From Acidobacteriota bacterium (lineage in GTDB: Bacteria > Acidobacteriota > Vicinamibacteria > Marinacidobacterales > Marinacidobacteraceae): a stretch of 64,000 bases of DNA. The notes beneath the pieces are model-generated. The model searched no databases, was not told the origin of the DNA, and saw only the letters and a list, made by a program, of their open reading frames with translations. Within the stretch, counting starts at the first letter, position 1; every line of letters begins with the position of its first letter. A program made the position numbers and the translations under genes. The DNA is taken from assembly GCA_022826195.1 (NCBI GenBank), contig JAJDVI010000050.1:1-64000 (forward strand). Direction: 5' to 3'. Shown one piece after another: positions 17,823 through 26,786 of this stretch.

Positions 17823-19018
17823 GAAAAGATGCGGTCGAAGAACGACGACCGTGACTTGCCCGCGCCGTCGCCGTTCGCTTCGGCGTCGCCCCGGACACCC
17901 GGCGGGCCGGCGTCGGGAACCCGGCCGGACGGACCCTGGGAGGCCTCGGGTGGCGGGTCGATCTCTGCGGCGAGGGCCTCGACCGCGGCCCGCGACCGTT
18001 CGCTCAGTTTTCGCGGCACCTCGACCAGGATCCGCACCAGGTGGCTGCCGCGGCCCCGGCTCCGGAGGGCAGGGAACCCCTTGTTCCGCAGGCGGAGGAT
18101 CGTGTGCGGCTGGGTGCCCGTGGGAATGCGCAGCGTTTCCTCTCCCCAGATGGTGGCCACCGGAATCTCGGTGCCCAGCACTGCCTGGGGAAAGCTGATG
18201 GTGGCTTCACCGAGCACGTCGCTGTCTTCGCGGCGCAGCCCCCGGCGGGGCCGGACGTGGACCCGCACGTAGAGATCGCCGGGGGGGCCGCCCCGGGCGC
18301 CGGGTTCCCCCTCGCCGGGGACGCGCAGCTGGTTCCCATCGGCGATCCCGGCGGGGAGCCGAACGGTGATCTCCCGTTCGCGCGGCGTCCTCCCGTTGCC
18401 GGCGCACTCCCGGCACGGGTCGCGCACGATCTTTCCGGCTCCGCCACAGCCGGAACACGTGCGGCTCATGACCATGAAACCGCGGGAGAAAGTCTCCTGG
18501 CCGCGCCCGCCGCACCGGCCGCAGAGGATCGGCTGCTTGCCGGCCTCGACGCCGCTTCCCCGGCAGGAATCGCAGGGTTCCGCGCGTGAGACGAGGACCC
18601 GCTTGCGGCCCTCTTCCTTCGGCTCGTCGAAATCGATGCTCAGCTCGTACTGGATGTCGCGTCCGCGCGCGGGCCCGTGCCGGTCTCCACCCCCGAACAT
18701 GTCCCCGAACACGTCGAAGACGCTGCCGCGGAACAGGTCCTGGAAGTCCGCGAAGATCTCGCTGTTCACCGGCTGCCCGGCGCCGCCGACTCCGGCGTGG
18801 CCGAAACGGTCGTAGCGGGACCGCTTCTCGGCATCGCCGAGGACGCCATAAGCCTCGGAGGCCTCCTTGAACTGGTCCTCCGCGGACTTGTCGCCGGGGT
18901 TGCGATCGGGGTGGTAGCGGACCGCGAGCTTGCGATAGGCCTTCTTGATTTCGTCCGAACTCGCGTCCCGGCCGACGCCGAGGACGTCGTAGTAGTCGCG
19001 CTGGGCGGTGCCGGGCAT
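17819..19018 (-). CDS. dnaJ: Chaperone protein DnaJ
   Basis: Hsp40 co-chaperone for DnaK; 399 aa. The J-domain has RYHPDRNPGD (HPD motif, about 37-39). A short G/F-rich linker (FGDMFGGGDRHG) follows. The four zinc-binding repeats are complete (CDSCRGSG, CGRCGGRG, CSGCGGAG, CRECAGNG). The C-terminal substrate domain ends in a Pro/Gly-rich extension and the terminal SFFDRIF motif. It lies 7 bp after grpE. Confidence 0.97.
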   Translation of the reverse strand: MPGTAQRDYYDVLGVGRDASSDEIKKAYRKLAVRYHPDRNPGDKSAEDQFKEASEAYGVLGDAEKRSRYDRFGHAGVGGAGQPVNSEIFADFQDLFRGSVFDVFGDMFGGGDRHGPARGRDIQYELSIDFDEPKEEGRKRVLVSRAEPCDSCRGSGVEAGKQPILCGRCGGRGQETFSRGFMVMSRTCSGCGGAGKIVRDPCRECAGNGRTPREREITVRLPAGIADGNQLRVPGEGEPGARGGPPGDLYVRVHVRPRRGLRREDSDVLGEATISFPQAVLGTEIPVATIWGEETLRIPTGTQPHTILRLRNKGFPALRSRGRGSHLVRILVEVPRKLSERSRAAVEALAAEIDPPPEASQGPSGRVPDAGPPGVRGDAEANGDGAGKSRSSFFDRIFS

Positions 19019-19025
19019 GGATGGG

Positions 19026-19775
19026 TCAGGCGGGCAGCGGCTCGGCGGCGGATCCCGGCGCCGCGGGATCCCGGGCCGATTCGTCGTCCCCCCCGCCGTT
19101 CGCGTCCTTTCCGTCCTCTTCGCTGTCCTCGGGAACTTCCGCCGGCTCCGGAGGAGCGCCCGCCACGATCACGGTGGCCGGGCGGATCACGCGGCCGTCG
19201 AGGAGGTATCCCCGGCGCAGCACTTCGGCTACCTCGCCCTCGCGCTGCCCCGGCCCGGCCGGAATCTCCTGCACCGCCTCGTGGACGCGGGGATCGAAGG
19301 CCGCGCCGTCCGCTTCGATCTCGAGCAGTCCCTGACGCTTCAGCGTGTCCTGGAACCGGCGCAGCACCAGGTGGATCCCTTCGGAAAGCCCCCGCACCAC
19401 GTTCCCGGCCGCCTCGTGCCCGCCGTCGCCGTCCCAGCGCTCGGTGGTCCTGTCCACCTCGAGGGCGGCGCGGTGGAGGTCGTCCAGCACGGGCAGCAGA
19501 GCGGAGCAGACCTCTTCGGTGGCGCGGGACCGGAACTCGGCCCGTTCGTTCCTGGCTCTCCGGCGCACGTTCGCGAGATCCGCCTGCGCCCGTCGCGCCA
19601 GGTCCTTCGCGTCGGTGAGTTCGTGGCTGAGGACGGCGATCCGGTCCTGCAGCTCCTCGACTCCGGAGGGCTCCTCCGTCTCCGGCAAACCCGCGGAATC
19701 CCCGTCTGCGGCGCCATTCGCCCCGGGGTCCTCCACAAGTGGCTCGGTCGGTTCTCCCTGTGGGGAATCGTTCAT
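19026..19775 (-). CDS. grpE: Nucleotide exchange factor GrpE
   Basis: Releases ADP from DnaK. The start is ATG 19775, chosen because AGGAG lies 7 nt upstream; the frame is open further back but without conserved sequence. The 249-aa protein has an acidic N-tail, a long coiled coil (VEELQDRIAVLSHELTDAKDLARR) and the GrpE core (LLPVLDDLHRAAL, GIHLVLRRFQDTLKRQGL, FDPRVHEAVQ, EVLRRGYLLDGRVIRPATVIV). An acidic C-terminal extension follows. TAGGGT (19818-19813) may be its -10. No CIRCE repeat is seen. Confidence 0.95.
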   Translation of the reverse strand: MNDSPQGEPTEPLVEDPGANGAADGDSAGLPETEEPSGVEELQDRIAVLSHELTDAKDLARRAQADLANVRRRARNERAEFRSRATEEVCSALLPVLDDLHRAALEVDRTTERWDGDGGHEAAGNVVRGLSEGIHLVLRRFQDTLKRQGLLEIEADGAAFDPRVHEAVQEIPAGPGQREGEVAEVLRRGYLLDGRVIRPATVIVAGAPPEPAEVPEDSEEDGKDANGGGDDESARDPAAPGSAAEPLPA

Positions 19776-19810
19776 CAATCGCTCCTGGAGATCGGTTGGA
19801 AACGTGAACA

Positions 19811-20593
19811 TCACCCTAGCACGGGACGAATCCAGTCCCGGCGGAACGAGGCGTCGAGGGCGATGGCCACTGCTTCCACGGAGGGCGGCGCGTCCCGCGG
19901 TTCCACGGCCGGGAGTTCGGTGAGGCCGACCGCGTCGACGGGAGAGTCGGCCGGAAGCCCGGCCAGCGCATTCGTGAGGGCGCGGTCCACCGTCCAGGGG
20001 ATCGAGCCGTGCTGGAGAAAAGCACCCCGCCGCCACCGCTGTGCGCCGGCCACGAGCTTGCGGCCCCGCACGGTGATCTCATGGCCGGTAGCGACGGCAT
20101 GACAGGGGAGCCGGGGGGACGCGGTGTCCCGGGGCAGGGCGCCGGCCGGCGGGGGATCGAGGTGCACGAAGCGGGAAAGGGCGCTCCAGATGGAGCCCAT
20201 GACCCGGAAGTACGCGGTCCGGACTCCGGTAGCCCGGCCGCGGGGCGCCGCGAAGGCATAGGTGAGTTCGTCCGGCAGGTGGAGAAGCGCCCGGCCTCCG
20301 GTGGGACGGCGCACCCACGGGATTCCGAAGGTCGCGAGCGCCTCCGGGTCGGTGGCGGCGCCGGCGGTCTGTCCGTGTCCGAGGGTGAGCGTCGGACGGG
20401 ACCAGCGGTAGAGGCGCAGTGCCGGAGGCGCTCCCGCCGCGGCTTCCTCGAGGAGCGTCTGGTCCCGCCGCATGTTCGCCCGCCCGTCGCCGGGGGTTGC
20501 CCAGTCCGCGAACAGGCGCAGCTCTCCGCCCCACGCGGAAGCGCCGGCGCTCACCCTTTCCGCCTGCCGCCCGGTCCCCTGCCGGCGGGTCAC
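19811..20593 (-). CDS. Lipoate--protein ligase / octanoyltransferase family protein
   Basis: BPL/LplA/LipB-fold enzyme that attaches lipoate or octanoate to a target lysine. The start is GTG 20593, which overlaps the ald stop by 4 nt (GTGA) and gives 260 aa; ATG in [10 protein letters not shown] is an alternative. The signature [11 protein letters not shown] is intact and the catalytic-type lysine lies in [24 protein letters not shown]. LplA, LipM and LipL cannot be told apart without a search; the size and the GSI motif fit a LipM-like octanoyltransferase. Confidence 0.85.
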   Translation of the reverse strand: MTRRQGTGRQAERVSAGASAWGGELRLFADWATPGDGRANMRRDQTLLEEAAAGAPPALRLYRWSRPTLTLGHGQTAGAATDPEALATFGIPWVRRPTGGRALLHLPDELTYAFAAPRGRATGVRTAYFRVMGSIWSALSRFVHLDPPPAGALPRDTASPRLPCHAVATGHEITVRGRKLVAGAQRWRRGAFLQHGSIPWTVDRALTNALAGLPADSPVDAVGLTELPAVEPRDAPPSVEAVAIALDASFRRDWIRPVLG

Positions 20594-21705
20594 GCAACCA
20601 GTTCTTCGAGTGGCTGGTATCTCCGACCCTGCGATTCGGCGACCGGCCCGCAGGTGAGGCGGCCCGCATGGGTGTTCACGCCGGGCCGCAGGCAGCGGTC
20701 CCGCCGCACCGCCTCCTCGAAGCCGTAGTTGGCGATCGTGAGCGCATACTCCAGCGTCACGTTGGTGAGAGCGTAGGTGGACGTTCGCGGCATGGCGCCC
20801 GGCATGTTCGCGACGCAGTAGTGGACCACCCCGTCCACCACGAAGGTGGGCTTCGAGTGGGTCGTGGGCCGCGTGGTCTCGCAGCACCCGCCCTGATCCA
20901 CCGCTACGTCCACGATGACCGCGCCCTCGCGCATCGCGGCAACCATCGCCCGGGTGATGATGCGCGGCGCCGCGGCGCCGGGGACGAGGACCGCCCCGAC
21001 GACCAGGTCCGCCTCGGCGAGCGAGGACGCCAGGGTGACCGCGCTCGATTTCAGCGTCGTGACCCGGCTGCCGAAGATGTCGTCCAGGTAGCGCATGCGC
21101 GCCGCGCTCTTTTCCAGGATGGTGACCTCGGCCCCGATCCCCACCGCGAGTTTGGCGGCGTTGAGCCCCACGACACCCCCGCCGACGATGACCGCGCGCC
21201 CCCGCGGCACCCCGGGGACCCCGCCGAGCAGGATTCCCGACCCGCCGCAGGAACGGTGCAGGTGGTGCGCGCCTTCCTGAATCGCCATGCGGCCCGCTAC
21301 TTCGCTCATCGGGGTGAGGAGCGGCAGGCTGCCGTCGGGCGCGGTGATGGTTTCGTAGGCGATGGCGGTGACTCCCCGGGACAGCAGCCCCTCGGTCAGG
21401 TCGGGGAGCGGCGCCAGGTGGAGATAGGTGTAGAGAATCTGCCCTTCGCGAAGCAGTTCCACTTCCTCGGGCTGCACCTCCTTCACCTTGATCAGGAGAT
21501 CGCAGGTTGCGAAGACCTCGTCGCGGGTATCCACGATCCGCGCTCCCGCCGCGGCGAACTCGTCATCGGAGATCAGACTGCCGTTCCCGGCTCCCGACTC
21601 GACGAGGACCTCGTGCCCGGCGGCGACCAGGGTGTCGACGCCCCCCGGGACCAGTCCGACCCGGTTCTCGCTGTCCTTGATCTCCCGAACCGTCCCGATC
21701 CTCAT
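20590..21705 (-). CDS. ald: Alanine dehydrogenase
   Basis: NAD-dependent interconversion of L-alanine and pyruvate plus ammonia; 371 aa, the family length. N-terminal [20 protein letters not shown] and the substrate-binding [10 protein letters not shown]-like segment are present. The Rossmann motif [40 protein letters not shown] and [18 protein letters not shown] are all typical. It follows bactofilin directly, stop against start. Confidence 0.96.
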   Translation of the reverse strand: MRIGTVREIKDSENRVGLVPGGVDTLVAAGHEVLVESGAGNGSLISDDEFAAAGARIVDTRDEVFATCDLLIKVKEVQPEEVELLREGQILYTYLHLAPLPDLTEGLLSRGVTAIAYETITAPDGSLPLLTPMSEVAGRMAIQEGAHHLHRSCGGSGILLGGVPGVPRGRAVIVGGGVVGLNAAKLAVGIGAEVTILEKSAARMRYLDDIFGSRVTTLKSSAVTLASSLAEADLVVGAVLVPGAAAPRIITRAMVAAMREGAVIVDVAVDQGGCCETTRPTTHSKPTFVVDGVVHYCVANMPGAMPRTSTYALTNVTLEYALTIANYGFEEAVRRDRCLRPGVNTHAGRLTCGPVAESQGRRYQPLEELVA

Positions 21706-22140
21706 TCAGCCGTCTCGCCCTTCGGGGCTGTCTTCCGCGGCGCCGGTTCCAGGTTTGCTGCGGGTCCGCACCGTCCCCTCGAAGGTGGCGCCCGCGTGGA
21801 CGACCACCGTGCCGGCCAGGATTCCTCCGGTAAGCACGCCCGATGCCCCGATTTCCGCCTTCTCCACCGCCTCCACGTCGCCGGTCACCAGGCCATGAAT
21901 GGTGACGTTCCGGGCCAGGATGTCGGCCTCGACCTGGCCGCCCTCCGGAATCACGACCGCGGCGGTGCTTTCCACGGAGCCCTTCAGACGACCCTGGATG
22001 CAGATGTCCTCCCGGGTCGTGATCTTTCCCTCGACGAGGGTGTCCTGCCCGATCCAGGTCGAGCGGGCGCCCCGTTCGGGGGCGGGAGGCGTTTCGGTCA
22101 TGAATGCCTCGTCTTCATGGGTGCGACGGAATAGGGCCAT
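21706..22140 (-). CDS. Bactofilin family cytoskeletal protein
   Basis: 144 aa. The central beta-helical bactofilin domain spans about 30-125, with short repeats such as IGQDTLVEGKITTREDICIQG, GSVESTAAVVIPEGGQVEADI, ARNVTIHGLVTGDVEA and IGASGVLTGGILAGTVVVHAGA. Flanks are unstructured. Bactofilins polymerise without nucleotide and scaffold envelope or cell-shape proteins. ATG 22140 begins 28 nt after tRNA-Gly, so both may share the tRNA promoter. Confidence 0.9.
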   Translation of the reverse strand: MALFRRTHEDEAFMTETPPAPERGARSTWIGQDTLVEGKITTREDICIQGRLKGSVESTAAVVIPEGGQVEADILARNVTIHGLVTGDVEAVEKAEIGASGVLTGGILAGTVVVHAGATFEGTVRTRSKPGTGAAEDSPEGRDG

Positions 22141-22167
22141 GGGGCGGAGCGGATGGAGGAAACAGGA

Positions 22168-22243
22168 TGGAGCGGGCGACGGGGCTCGAACCCGCGACAC
22201 CGAGCTTGGGAAGCTCGTACTCTGCCAACTGAGATACGCCCGC
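22168..22243 (-). tRNA. tRNA-Gly (anticodon CCC)
   Basis: The minus strand folds as a full cloverleaf: acceptor GCGGGCG/CGCCCGC, D arm TCTC/GAGT (one G-T pair), anticodon stem CGAGC/GCTCG with loop TTCCCAA (anticodon CCC) and T arm GCGGG/CCCGT with TTCGAGC. The discriminator is U, as usual for bacterial glycine tRNAs, and CCA is encoded. Confidence 0.97.
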
Positions 22244-22256
22244 CCGGGGGCCGCAG

Positions 22257-22262
22257 ATTCTA
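22257..22262 (-). promoter_or_regulatory. -10 element of tRNA-Gly
   Basis: TAGAAT on minus, 13 nt before the tRNA 5' end, in GTAGAATC as for tRNA-Val. Sequence 22263-22389 up to the phosphomannomutase stop shows nothing else I can support. Confidence 0.5.
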
Positions 22263-22389
22263 CTCGGCGCGGACGGCCGGTGGCGGAGCTTCCCGCTCCG
22301 TGGTGCGGGCGCGTGGGGTTGCGCCCGGCGCGACGCGGAGCGCCGCTCGCGCCGGTCCGGCGACCGGGGCCCCGGACGCCGCGGCAGTC

Positions 22390-23763
22390 TCAACGAAGGC
22401 GCTCCAGCAGCGCCAGGAGTTCGTCGCGGCGGGTCTCGGCCAGTCCCTCACGGTACGCCTCCAGGGTCAGCCGCATCACGGGTTCGGTGTTCGACGGCCG
22501 GAGCGTGAAACGCCAGTCCGGAAAATCGATCGCGAGCCCGTCCAGCGTGCTCACCTTGCCGCCCGGGAAGCTCTCGCGCACCATGCGGAAGGCGGCGGCC
22601 GGATCGGAAACCGCCCGGCTCTCCTCGTCCACCGTGAAGTAGCGGCGGCGCAGGTTCCCCGCCAGTTCGGAGAGCGGCCTTCCCGAGTCCCGGATCCTCT
22701 CGATCATCAGCAGGATGGGCAGCAGGGCGTTGTCCGCGTAGCCGGCGGCCCGAAAGAAGAAGTGACCGCTGAGCTCGCCGCCGAATCGCGCGTCCTCCTG
22801 CCGCATCCGCCGCTTCAGATAGGCGTGTCCCACCCGGCCGGCGCGCGGCAGCCCCCCCGCCCGCGTCACTTCGTCCGGCACCGCCCGTGACGAGCGCAGG
22901 TCGAAGACGATCGGCGTACCCGGTTCCTTGGCGATCTCGGCCGGAGCCAGCAGGGCCGTCGCGAAGTCCCCCGGGATGTGCAGTCCCTGGTCGTCCACGA
23001 AGACGCAGCGGTCCGCGTCCCCGTCCCAGAGGACACCGAAGTCGGCTCCCTCGTCGAGGACCCGGCGCGCGAGAGGCTCCCGGTTTCGCGGAACGAGCGG
23101 GTTGGCGCCGCGGTTCGGGAAGGCGCCGTCCGGCCGGAACTGCACCGCGACGAACTCGCCGGGGACCGCGGAGAAGACCTCGCCCGCCATGAGTCCCCCC
23201 ATGCCGTTCCCGGCGTCGAGGACCACGCGCAGCGCCGGGAGGGAGCGGAAATCCACGACGCTCGCCAGAAACGCCCGGTAGTCGGCGGCGATTTCGCGCG
23301 GCGCTCCGGTTTCCGGGGCGGGCGGCGGGTCCTCCGGCGGATCGGAAGCCTCTTCCACCAGCCGGCGCACCTCCGGCAGCCCGTTCTCCTGGAACACGGG
23401 CGCCGCATCGCGCTCGACGAGCTTGATGCCGTTGTCTCCCGGAGGGTTGTGCGAAGCCGTGATCACCGCTCCCCCGTCCAGCCGGTCATGGCGGACGGCG
23501 AACCACATCGCGTCGGTCGGCAACATCCCGTAGTCGAGGACTTCGACGTTCGGCCCGGCGAGACCGGCGGCGAAGGCCCCGGCGAGGGCCGGGCTGGTAA
23601 GCCGGGCGTCGCGGGCGATGCCGATGCGCCCGCCCCCGAGCCAGGTGGCGAAGGCGCGGCCGACCCGCCAGGCCAGGGCGGGAGACAGCGGCGCCGGCGC
23701 CGCTCCGCGGACGTCGTAGGCCTTGAAGAGCCCGGCTTCGCCGACGCTCAGTCGTCGGGCCAT
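22390..23763 (-). CDS. Phosphomannomutase/phosphoglucomutase
   Basis: Alpha-D-phosphohexomutase of 457 aa. Landmarks in order are FKAYDVRG, the phosphoserine loop VITASHNPPGDNGIK, the metal loop WDGDADRCVFVD, the sugar-specificity loop GGELSGHFFF and the phosphate-binding RPSNTEPVMRL near the C-terminus. It converts hexose 6-phosphate to 1-phosphate for nucleotide-sugar synthesis. It overlaps the preceding nucleotidyltransferase by 16 nt, so the two probably act in sequence (Man-1-P or Glc-1-P, then NDP-sugar). Confidence 0.93.
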   Translation of the reverse strand: MARRLSVGEAGLFKAYDVRGAAPAPLSPALAWRVGRAFATWLGGGRIGIARDARLTSPALAGAFAAGLAGPNVEVLDYGMLPTDAMWFAVRHDRLDGGAVITASHNPPGDNGIKLVERDAAPVFQENGLPEVRRLVEEASDPPEDPPPAPETGAPREIAADYRAFLASVVDFRSLPALRVVLDAGNGMGGLMAGEVFSAVPGEFVAVQFRPDGAFPNRGANPLVPRNREPLARRVLDEGADFGVLWDGDADRCVFVDDQGLHIPGDFATALLAPAEIAKEPGTPIVFDLRSSRAVPDEVTRAGGLPRAGRVGHAYLKRRMRQEDARFGGELSGHFFFRAAGYADNALLPILLMIERIRDSGRPLSELAGNLRRRYFTVDEESRAVSDPAAAFRMVRESFPGGKVSTLDGLAIDFPDWRFTLRPSNTEPVMRLTLEAYREGLAETRRDELLALLERLR

Positions 23764-24824
23764 GGAACGGTGCTGTGAGCGGCGACGGTGCTCTTGTCAC
23801 CGAGGACCGCCCCCGAGAGCCGCGCTCCCGGGCCGACGAAACTGCTGACGCCCAGAATCGCTCCCGACACCGCGGCCTCCTCGCTGATGCGGGTGTGGGC
23901 CCACAGGATCGAGTCCTCCACGCGGGCGCCGCGCTCGACCCGCACGTGTCGCCCAAGCACCGCGTAGGGACCGATCTCGGCGTCTTCGCGCACCTGTGCT
24001 TCGGGTCCCACCAGGGAGGGCCCCAGGAGGCGGGCGCGCGGGTGGACGGAAGCGGTTTCGTCCACGATGACTCCCCCGGGGTTGGGCCGCCCGACTCCCG
24101 GAATCCGGATCTTGCCGTCGAGGGCGTCCCGGTGGGCCAGCCGGTAGCGCGAGGGCACGCCGATGTCCGCGAAGTAGCCCTCGTGCCGGTGCGCCGAGAC
24201 CGGACGGCCGGCCGCCACCACCGCCGGAAAGACCTCGTGTTCCAGCGAGGACGCTCCCCGGTCGGGGATGAACTCGAAGATGGCCGGATCCATGACGTAG
24301 GCGCCGATGCTGATCTCGCCCGGCTCCGGCGACTCCGGCTTCTCACGGAAGCTGACGACGCGGCGCGGCCCGCCGGCCCGCGACCCCCGGGTCCCGACCA
24401 GCCCGTAGGGAGACGCGTCGTCCACCCGGGTCAACGCGAGCGTGAGCGCGGCGCCGGCGGACTCGTGGGTCCCGACGAGCGCCCGAATGTCGAGGTCGGT
24501 CAGCGCGTCGCCGTTCAGGCACACGAAGGGTTCGGAGAGCAGGGACCTCGCGTGTCCGACGGCGCCCCCGGTGCCGAGCGGCTTCGGTTCCACCGAGTAC
24601 CGGAGCGACACGCCGAACGCGCTCCCGTCACCGAAGGTGGCCTCGACCTGCCGGGGGAGCGAGGCCAGGCAGAGAATGACGTCGGTGATTCCGGCCCGGC
24701 GGAGCAGCTCGAACTGGGTGGTGAGGAAGGGGCGGGCAAGGAGCGGGACGACCGCCTTGGGACGGCGGAACGTGAGAGGACGCAGCCGTAGCGCCTTTCC
24801 CCCGATGAGAATGACCGCCTTCAT
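23748..24824 (-). CDS. NDP-sugar pyrophosphorylase with left-handed beta-helix
   Basis: 358 aa. An N-terminal nucleotidyltransferase domain (1-230) is followed by a hexapeptide-repeat helix (240-350, e.g. VIVDETASVHPRARLLGPS). The usual signature GxGxRLRPLT is altered to GGKALRLRPLT, although the following PKAVVPLLARPFL and the nucleotide-site CLNGDALTD are normal, so activity is likely. The next gene is a phosphohexomutase, pointing to mannose-1-phosphate guanylyltransferase or a glucose-1-phosphate enzyme. ATG 24824; TATCCT at 24843-24838 is the likely -10. Confidence 0.88.
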   Translation of the reverse strand: MKAVILIGGKALRLRPLTFRRPKAVVPLLARPFLTTQFELLRRAGITDVILCLASLPRQVEATFGDGSAFGVSLRYSVEPKPLGTGGAVGHARSLLSEPFVCLNGDALTDLDIRALVGTHESAGAALTLALTRVDDASPYGLVGTRGSRAGGPRRVVSFREKPESPEPGEISIGAYVMDPAIFEFIPDRGASSLEHEVFPAVVAAGRPVSAHRHEGYFADIGVPSRYRLAHRDALDGKIRIPGVGRPNPGGVIVDETASVHPRARLLGPSLVGPEAQVREDAEIGPYAVLGRHVRVERGARVEDSILWAHTRISEEAAVSGAILGVSSFVGPGARLSGAVLGDKSTVAAHSTVPWPDD

Positions 24825-24837
24825 CGAACAGCCCGAC

Positions 24838-24843
24838 AGGATA
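24838..24843 (-). promoter_or_regulatory. -10-like element of the sugar-nucleotide operon
   Basis: TATCCT on minus, 13 nt before ATG 24824. A short leader of about 6 nt without Shine-Dalgarno would result. Confidence 0.35.
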
Positions 24844-24932
24844 CTCCCCCCGGCGGGGGAACAACCCGCTGCTGATAGCATCTCCGGTCCGCGCCGGGGG
24901 GCGCAGGGAACTCCTTCGAACGTGTGCCGGAG

Positions 24933-25466
24933 ATGAGCGTGGCGAACCGCCTTACGCTACTGCGGATTCTGCTCACGCCACTGGTGGCGGTGGCCCTGCT
25001 GGCCTCGTTTCCCGGCTGGCCGCTGGTGAGCGCCGGTCTGGTGGCCGGCGGCGCGCTGACCGATCTGCTCGACGGACACATTGCCCGCCGCCGCAACCAG
25101 ATCACCGCGCTGGGGACGCTGCTGGATCCGATCGCGGACAAGTTCTTCATTTCCACGATCTTCATCTGCCTGGTGGCTCGGGGGCTCTGTCCCGCCTGGG
25201 TCGCGATCGTGATCGTCGGGCGGGAGTTCGCGGTGACGGCGCTTCGGATGGTCGCGCTCCAGCGGGGGAGCAGCGTGCCGGTCAGTCTGCTGGGGAAGAT
25301 CAAGATGCACGCGCAGGTGTACGCCGCCCTCCTGGTTCTAGGCGGGGCCTTCTACGAGGCCCTGGCGCCCTTCGGCGTGTTGGGCCTCTGGGTCGCCGCC
25401 TTCCTCACCGCGTGGTCCGGCTTCTCCTACTTCGCCGGAGCGCGGAGCGTCGCGCTCTCCGGCTGA
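24933..25466 (+). CDS. pgsA: CDP-diacylglycerol--glycerol-3-phosphate 3-phosphatidyltransferase
   Basis: Makes phosphatidylglycerol phosphate in the inner membrane. The 177-aa protein starts at ATG 24933 (MSVANRLTLLRI); GTG 24924 is an alternative. It has the CDP-alcohol phosphotransferase motif DLLDGHIARRRNQITALG followed by LLDPIAD, and four to six membrane helices. TAGCAT at 24876-24881 could drive it with a 45-nt leader carrying GGAG. Confidence 0.9.
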   Translation: MSVANRLTLLRILLTPLVAVALLASFPGWPLVSAGLVAGGALTDLLDGHIARRRNQITALGTLLDPIADKFFISTIFICLVARGLCPAWVAIVIVGREFAVTALRMVALQRGSSVPVSLLGKIKMHAQVYAALLVLGGAFYEALAPFGVLGLWVAAFLTAWSGFSYFAGARSVALSG

Positions 25467-25482
25467 GCGGCCCGCCGGCGCG

Positions 25483-25902
25483 GTGCGTCCGCTTCCGCGC
25501 CGCCTGGTGCACGCCCTGCCCGAAGTGTTCCTGGGCGCGGACGCCTTGGCCCGCCTGGACGGATCCCGCGGTCTCCTCTACGGGGAGAAGCGCCACCGGC
25601 AGGTGGATGTCCTGGGCTTCGAGCCCGCAACGGAGGCGGGGCGCGGGCCGGCCGCGCTCGAGGCCGTGGTGGGGTGCCGGCTCGACCGGTCCGGGATTCA
25701 GGGATGGCGCGTCGTCGGGGTGGCGGTGCAACCGGCCGACCTCGAAGGTGGCGGGAAGGCGCTGCTGGCAGGCCTCGTGGCGGGTGACGTGGTGATCGCC
25801 GCCGGCGTCCCCGCCGCCGCTCCCGGGGGGCGGCCGGCGCTCAGGATCCTGGTCCATCGGGGAGACTGCCTGGCGGAGGTACGGAGTCCATCCGGATCCT
25901 GA
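25483..25902 (+). CDS. Hypothetical protein, possibly inactive JAB/MPN-like fold
   Basis: 139 aa from GTG 25483, 16 bp after pgsA, cytosolic in appearance. The layout GLLYGEKRHRQVDVLGFEP, then GWRVVGVAVQP, then GDVVIAAG and LRILVHRGDCLAEV is loosely like the strand order of JAB/MPN proteins. The ExnHxH-D metal motif is absent, so a peptidase role is not supported. This likeness is tentative and the function is unknown. Confidence 0.6.
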   Translation: MRPLPRRLVHALPEVFLGADALARLDGSRGLLYGEKRHRQVDVLGFEPATEAGRGPAALEAVVGCRLDRSGIQGWRVVGVAVQPADLEGGGKALLAGLVAGDVVIAAGVPAAAPGGRPALRILVHRGDCLAEVRSPSGS

Positions 25903-25945
25903 GACGCCGCCGGTGGGGGTCCGCTGGAAGGCGAACCGCCGGTTG

Positions 25946-26752
25946 TCAGGTGCGCGCGAGGATCTCGCGGATCCGCTGGCGCGCCGCTTCCGTGTAGGGG
26001 CTCTCCGCGTGTTCTTCGACGATTTTCTGGTAGTGGACCAGCGCCTCCTGTTCCCGTCCACACTCGGTGAGCGCGCGGCCCAGCCGGTCACGGACCTCGG
26101 CGAGACGGTCGAAGTCGGGGTAGTTCGCCAGGATCTCCTCGAGCCGGGGAATGGCGCCCCGGCACCAGTTCCGGTGGTCCTGGTAGAACTCGGCCTTCAG
26201 CAGTACGGAGGTGGCGAGGTCGTTCCTGCACTCCACGAGATGGCCCCGCGCCTCCTCGGCATACCGGGAGTTGGGGTACAGCTCGAGCAGCTTCTCGAAC
26301 TCGGTCGCCGCCAGCTCGGTGTCTTCCTGATCCCGGTCCGCGCTGCGGCGCCGCTTGAAATGTCCGAACGCGATCTGGAACTGCGCGTAGTCCGCCCGCG
26401 GGTGATTCGGGAAGAACGTCAGGTAGTCCCGGTACTCGGTGGCCGCGAGCAGCGCGTTCTGGGCGCCGCGCTGGTTGTTGTAGGTGTCTGCGATCCCCAG
26501 GCGCGCGTCACCGGCGAACTGGCTGCGCGGGTAGCTGTCGAGCAACTGGCGAAACCAGGTGCGCGCCGTTTCCCAGTCACGGTCCTCCAGGCTCTGCTGT
26601 CCGAGCGCCAGCATCCGCCGGTCGGCCTGCGCTCCGGTCGGGACCTCCGCCAGCGGTCCGGAACTGCACGCCAGACCCGCCAGGACGACGGCTCCCGCCA
26701 GGGCGGCGGACAGGAAGGTCCGGCGGTTGAAACCGGCGGGGTCAGGAACCAT
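25946..26752 (-). CDS. bamD: Outer membrane assembly lipoprotein BamD-like
   Basis: 268 aa with TPR-like helical hairpins throughout (QSLEDRDWETARTWFRQLLDSYPRSQFAGDARLGIADTY is split over two repeats). That architecture matches BamD, which works with BamA to insert outer-membrane proteins. ATG 26752 gives a signal peptide with a twin-arginine-like NRRTFLSAALAG followed by lipobox LAGLAC (Cys29). Export by Tat is possible but unproven. Its presence implies an outer membrane. TAGCAT at 26783-26778 could be the -10. Confidence 0.88.
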   Translation of the reverse strand: MVPDPAGFNRRTFLSAALAGAVVLAGLACSSGPLAEVPTGAQADRRMLALGQQSLEDRDWETARTWFRQLLDSYPRSQFAGDARLGIADTYNNQRGAQNALLAATEYRDYLTFFPNHPRADYAQFQIAFGHFKRRRSADRDQEDTELAATEFEKLLELYPNSRYAEEARGHLVECRNDLATSVLLKAEFYQDHRNWCRGAIPRLEEILANYPDFDRLAEVRDRLGRALTECGREQEALVHYQKIVEEHAESPYTEAARQRIREILART

Positions 26753-26786
26753 GCACGAGAGCGGAAAGGCCGCAGCCGACGAAATG

